Notes under the pieces: model-generated
What the model was told of the DNA's origin: nothing
The model's database searches: none
What the model saw: only the letters and a program-made list of their open reading frames with translations
Assembly (NCBI GenBank): GCA_016744275.1
Contig: JADGEP010000137.1
Span: 1-9,280, forward strand
Direction of reading: 5' to 3'
From: Candidatus Krumholzibacteriia bacterium
GTDB taxonomy: Bacteria > Krumholzibacteriota > Krumholzibacteriia > LZORAL124-64-63
Length of the DNA: 9,280 bases
Program-made: the position numbers and the translations under genes
Shown here: positions 6,115-9,280 of the stretch, piece by piece
Position numbering within the stretch: the first letter of the stretch is position 1
Layout of the letters: each line of letters begins with the position of its first letter

Positions 6115-6515
6115 TGTTGAAGCGGAAACTGAGCACCAGTAACCGTACTGATTTCGTAGATGCCACCGGCCTGGTACAGGCTGCGGTGCGCGAGTTGGGC
6201 CTGAATGAAGGGGTCGTGGTGGTCTTCAATCCTCACACGACAGCCGCCGTGACCATCAATGAAGGGGCGGATCCGGATGTGGTGCGGGACATGAGTGTCT
6301 CCCTGGACCGCATCGTTCCCTGGCAGGCTGGCTACCATCATGCCGAAGGCAATGCCGCCGCCCATATCAAGGCCTCGATGTTTGGCAGTTCGGTCACGGT
6401 CATCGTGGAAGGTGGGAGCTTGCAGTTGGGCACCTGGCAGAAGATCTGGTTCTGCGAATTTGACGGACCGCGCCAGCGTCACTTGTGGATTCGGCCTCTG
6501 GGTCCGACACCATAG
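6111..6515 (+). CDS. yjbQ: YjbQ/UPF0047 family protein (secondary thiamine-phosphate synthase-like)
   Basis: This 134-residue single-domain protein belongs to the YjbQ (UPF0047) family. Some members have weak thiamine-phosphate synthase activity and can replace ThiE when overproduced; the main role remains uncertain. Conserved blocks are all present: FNPHTTAAVTINEGADPDV (H42, E51, D54, D56), GYHHAEGNAAAHIKAS (75-89 region, with H76, H77, E79, N81 and H85), FGSSVTVIVEGG, LGTWQKIWFCEFDGPR and the C-terminal strand. Length equals the family norm, and no targeting signal is visible. The ATG at 6111 overlaps the carbonic anhydrase stop (ATGA). A second ATG at 6114 is an equally possible start. No strong Shine-Dalgarno is seen, consistent with translation coupled to the upstream gene. 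Confidence 0.93.
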   Translation: MMLKRKLSTSNRTDFVDATGLVQAAVRELGLNEGVVVVFNPHTTAAVTINEGADPDVVRDMSVSLDRIVPWQAGYHHAEGNAAAHIKASMFGSSVTVIVEGGSLQLGTWQKIWFCEFDGPRQRHLWIRPLGPTP

Positions 6516-6537
6516 TAGGGTGTGCGCCCATGGTGCG

Positions 6538-6573
6538 AAGCCGTGCGGGTTGACCGCGTTTGATTGGCGGCTT
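6538..6573 (+). other. Nested inverted repeat after yjbQ (possible structured RNA or weak terminator)
   Basis: AAGCCG (6538-6543) is the exact complement of CGGCTT (6568-6573). Inside it, GCGG (6545-6548) pairs with CCGC (6554-6557) around a 5-nt loop. There is no T-tract behind it, so it is not a standard intrinsic terminator. It may be an RNA fold that protects the 3' end of the carbonic anhydrase-yjbQ mRNA, or chance in GC-rich DNA. Confidence 0.35.
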
Positions 6574-6636
6574 AAACTTGCCTTGAACTTGATCATACAA
6601 ATCTTCCGGTGCTGGCGAGTTTGGCGCTTGTGGTAT

Positions 6637-6663
6637 TTGTCATAACTGATAGACCTGTATTGT
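6637..6663 (+). promoter_or_regulatory. Weak candidate promoter for alaS
   Basis: TTGTCA (6637-6642) is a good -35 box. The best -10 candidate, TATTGT (6658-6663), lies 15 bp away and matches four of six positions. The 203-bp gap before alaS is AT-richer here than the genes, as expected for a promoter, but this exact placement is uncertain. Confidence 0.3.
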
Positions 6664-6674
6664 TTTAATCGAAA

Positions 6675-6713
6675 ACCTTCGAGTAGAAGGTCAACTCCCT
6701 TTAGGGGTAGGAG
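6675..6713 (+). promoter_or_regulatory. Hairpins in the alaS leader, the second able to hide the ribosome site
   Basis: ACCTTC (6675-6680) and GAAGGT (6686-6691) form a perfect 6-bp stem with a 5-nt loop. Just after it, CTCC (6695-6698) can pair with GGAG (6710-6713), which is the core of the alaS Shine-Dalgarno; a competing stem CCC/GGG (6697-6699/6704-6706) would leave that site free. This could allow control of alaS translation, but the stems are short and no known riboswitch class is recognised. Confidence 0.35.
6709..6713 (+). promoter_or_regulatory. Ribosome binding site supporting a TTG start for alaS
   Basis: AGGAG lies 5 nt before TTG 6719. The AlaRS N-terminus (KAREIRASFLDFF) begins right after this TTG and no in-frame ATG is suitably placed, so the gene starts at the rare TTG codon. 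Confidence 0.85.
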
Positions 6714-6718
6714 ACACA

Positions 6719-9280
6719 TTGAAAGCCCGTGAAATCCGCGCCAGTTTTCTGGATTTTTTTGCCCAGCGTGGGCATGAAGTCGTTTCGTCATCGACCCTCG
6801 TGCCGCAGGACGATCCGACCCTGATGTTCACCAACGCCGGCATGAATCAATTTAAGGGTGTCTTCCTGGGCCTTGAGAAACGCGACTACGTGCGGGCAAC
6901 TTCGGTGCAGAAATGCATGCGGGTCTCGGGCAAGCACAACGACCTTGAAGAGGTGGGCAAGGACGCCCGCCATCACACCTTTTCGAGATGCTCGGCAATT
7001 GGTCTTTTGGGGACTACTACAAAAGGGAATCCATTGCCTGGGGGTGGAAATTTCTGACCGAAGAGATGAAGCTGGACGCCACGCGATTGTGGGTCTCAGT
7101 CTACAAGGACGACGACGAGAGCTTCGATATCTGGGAAAAAGAATTGGGTGTGCCTGCCGATCGCATCGTGCGTCTGGGTGATCTGGAAAAGGGCGACGAC
7201 GAAAACTTCTGGTCCATGGCCGATACGGGGCCTTGTGGTCCCTGCACCGAAATCCACTACGACCAGGGCGAAAGCATGAAGTGCGATCACCCCAAGGGGT
7301 GCTTTGTCGGTGTCTGTGATTGTGACCGTTGGCTGGAATTGTGGAACCACGTGTTTATGGAATTCAACCGCCAGGAAGACGGCACGTTGGATCCGCTGCC
7401 CATGAAGAGCGTCGATACCGGACTGGGTTTTGAACGTCTGGTGGCCGTGATGCAGGGCAAGCAAAGCAACTACGATACCGACCTGTTTGTGCCCCTGATC
7501 GCACGCATGGCCGAGATCTGTGGGCGCAAACCCGAAGGCGAAGATCGCATCAGCATGCAGGTCATTGCCGATCACGCCCGGGCCGTGGCCTACACCGTGG
7601 CTGATGGAGCTATTCCCAGCAGCAGCGACAGCGGCTATGTGGTGCGCCGCATTCTGCGCCGGGCGGTGCGGCACGGCCATCTGCTGGGGGTCGAAGAGCC
7701 GTTCCTCTACCGCATCAGCGAGCTGGTCATTGACGAGATGAGCGAGGCCTACCCTGAGTTGGGCGAACGACGGGCCCGCATCCTGGATGTGATCCGCAAG
7801 GAAGAAGAGCGATTCCTGCGCACCCTGGCGGCTGGCCTGCAGGTGTACGCCGAATTCAAAAAGACCATGGTGGCTGACGGGCGTATGGAGCTGAATGGCG
7901 ACGAGGCCTTCAAGCTGCACGATACATTCGGCTTCCCCGTCGATTTGACCGGTGTGGTGGCCGCCGAAGACGGTTTCACCGTGGACATGGCCGGTTTTAA
8001 GGTCTGCATGGAGAAGCAACGGGTGCAGAGCCGCCGGGAAAACAAGTTCATGGCTGGCATCACGCCTTGGCAGCCGATCGCCGAGGGGCTGGATCTGGGT
8101 GGATTCAACTCTGTTTTTGAGGGATATGAGCGGCTTTATCAGGAAGCGCGGGTGGTCGCAGTCCGGGGCGCTGGCCAAGATGATGACGAGCAGGAAATTG
8201 TTCACATCCTTTTGGACAAGACGCCGTTCTACGCTGAATCCGGCGGCCAGATGGGAGACATTGGCACCATCGGTTGTGCGGCCTCGGATGAATTGCTGAA
8301 GGTGCTCGACACTCAGACTAGTCCCGAGGGGCCGGTTTGTGTGTTGCGCGGAGCGGTTGAAGAAATGGTGACGAGATTCCGCACCGACGCGTTGGTGCAG
8401 TTGCAGGTTGATCCGGTCAATCGAGCTGGCTCGATGCGTAACCATACTGCGACTCACCTTCTGCACGCTGCTTTGAGAAATGTGCTCGGAGATCACGTCG
8501 AGCAGGCCGGTAGTGTGGTTGAAGCGGGGCGCCTGCGTTTCGATTTCCGGCATGACCACGCCCTGACTAAAAACCAGGTTGATCTGGTCGAAGCGATGGT
8601 CGCCAAAGCGATCGCCGAGAATCGCGCGGTTCTGACTGAGGTGGACGTCAGCATCGAGGAGGCCAAAGCCAGGGGCGCCATGGCCCTGTTCGGCGAAAAA
8701 TACGGCGACAAGGTGCGCGTGGTGCAGATTCATGGTGGGCACCGGATCTCGGCCCGTCAGCAGGATGACTATGGCCCGGTCTATTCGGTGGAATTGTGTG
8801 GCGGCACCCATGCATTCCGCACCGGCGACATCGGTCCGTTCCGCATTCTCAGCGAAGGCAGTGTCTCGGCCGGCGTGCGGCGCATTGAGGCCGTGACCGG
8901 GCCGGAGGCCGCTGCCATGGCCTACACTGAAAGAGAACAGGTGCGTGAGTTGCAGGGAATGATGCGACGAGGCGCCGGTTCAGTGGCGGAGCAGACCCAG
9001 GCGGTGATCGCTGAGCGGGATGAATTGCGCCGGGAACTGGCGCGGTTGCAGCAGGACGCTGCCCGAGCTTCGCTGAGCAGTGCCCTCGATACGCCTCGCG
9101 ATGTTGCGGGTCTGAAAGTGATTTCGGCCCACGTGGATGCCGAAGATAAAACGGCCTTCATGCAACTGGGCGATCACGTGCGCGACAAGTTGGGAACCCA
9201 GGCGGTGGTCGTACTGACTGCCGAATTGGACGGCAAGTCGACCCTCTTGGTGACCATCACCTCGGATCTGGTCGATAGTA
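6719..9280 (+). CDS. alaS: Alanyl-tRNA synthetase, frameshifted and cut by the right edge
   Basis: This enzyme charges tRNA-Ala with alanine and edits mischarged Ser/Gly. About 854 residues are visible of the usual ~870-890. The class II catalytic core shows FTNAGMNQFK, SVQKCMRVSGKHNDLEEVG, DTGPCGPCTEIHYD, a Cys-rich insert ending VCDCDRW, WNHVFMEFNRQ and SVDTGLGFERL. The tRNA-recognition region has GYVVRRILRRAVRHG, the editing domain has AESGGQMGD, HTATH (H576, H580) and CGGTH (C694, H698) forming the zinc site, and a coiled segment leads into the C-Ala domain. The frame changes at 6980-6983: ACC-TTTT-CGAG must be read with one more T to give HHTFFEMLGNWSFGDYY. From 6985 the downstream frame is open to the window end. 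As written, translation would stop at 7057 after 112 residues. Upstream motifs and downstream motifs are otherwise complete. TTG start. Confidence 0.93.
6980..6983 (+). other. Frameshift site in alaS (four T where five are expected)
   Basis: The highly conserved AlaRS motif HHTFFEMLGNW requires ACC-TTT-TTC-GAG, but only four T residues are present between ACC and CGAG. Restoring one T joins two perfectly family-like frames. A homopolymer-length error in sequencing or assembly is the simplest reading, since AlaRS is essential and everything after the site is intact. A genuine mutation or slippage rescue cannot be excluded. Confidence 0.9.

Noticed and set aside
7096..8811. 571-codon open frame on the minus strand opposite alaS
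   Set aside because: The plus strand encodes textbook AlaRS over the whole span. The antisense frame is rich in His, Gln and Ile as expected from reverse-complemented codon bias, has no recognisable domain and no convincing ribosome site.

Overview
The window is bacterial chromosomal DNA: dense, moderately GC-rich, standard genetic code, with Shine-Dalgarno-led genes, 4-nt ATGA overlaps inside operons and housekeeping functions throughout. I see no insertion sequence, phage gene, tRNA, rRNA or CRISPR array. I cannot name the phylum from the sequence. The genes are recognisable but divergent from model organisms, which fits an uncultured or poorly sampled lineage.

Layout from left to right. 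(1) The C-terminal ~250 residues of a TIGR01777-type SDR epimerase on the + strand, ending in a probable terminator at 742-775. (2) A three-gene minus-strand operon, read from 3749 down to 779. It encodes a flavin/iron-sulfur amine or amino-acid dehydrogenase: a SoxA/HcnAB-like subunit with an intact [2Fe-2S] ferredoxin domain, a stand-alone BFD-like [2Fe-2S] protein, and a SoxB/HcnC-like catalytic flavoprotein. Both junctions are ATGA overlaps, and a good sigma-70-type promoter lies at 3839-3867. (3) A divergent type I glutamine synthetase (3961-5331) with a Rho-independent terminator behind it. (4) A coupled pair, a CynT-type beta carbonic anhydrase and a YjbQ/UPF0047 protein (5491-6515). 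(5) A structured ~200-nt leader followed by alaS, which starts with TTG at 6719, runs off the right edge, and is broken by an apparent one-base deletion in a T-run at 6980-6983.

How they may work together. The minus-strand complex probably oxidises a secondary amine or amino acid and passes electrons from the SoxB-like flavin through the BFD and ferredoxin clusters. Glutamine synthetase on the other side of the shared 211-bp regulatory region assimilates ammonium. The arrangement suggests nitrogen metabolism, but the substrate of the dehydrogenase cannot be read from the sequence. Carbonic anhydrase supplies or removes bicarbonate. The YjbQ protein is a conserved enzyme of poorly defined role. 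AlaRS is essential for translation.

The observation most worth following is the unusual distribution of domains in the dehydrogenase. The ferredoxin is fused to the N-terminus of the FAD subunit, the BFD domain is a separate gene, and the GcvT-like folate domain of true sarcosine oxidase is absent. The alaS frameshift is most simply a sequencing or assembly error. I found no convincing evidence of an entirely new type of system.
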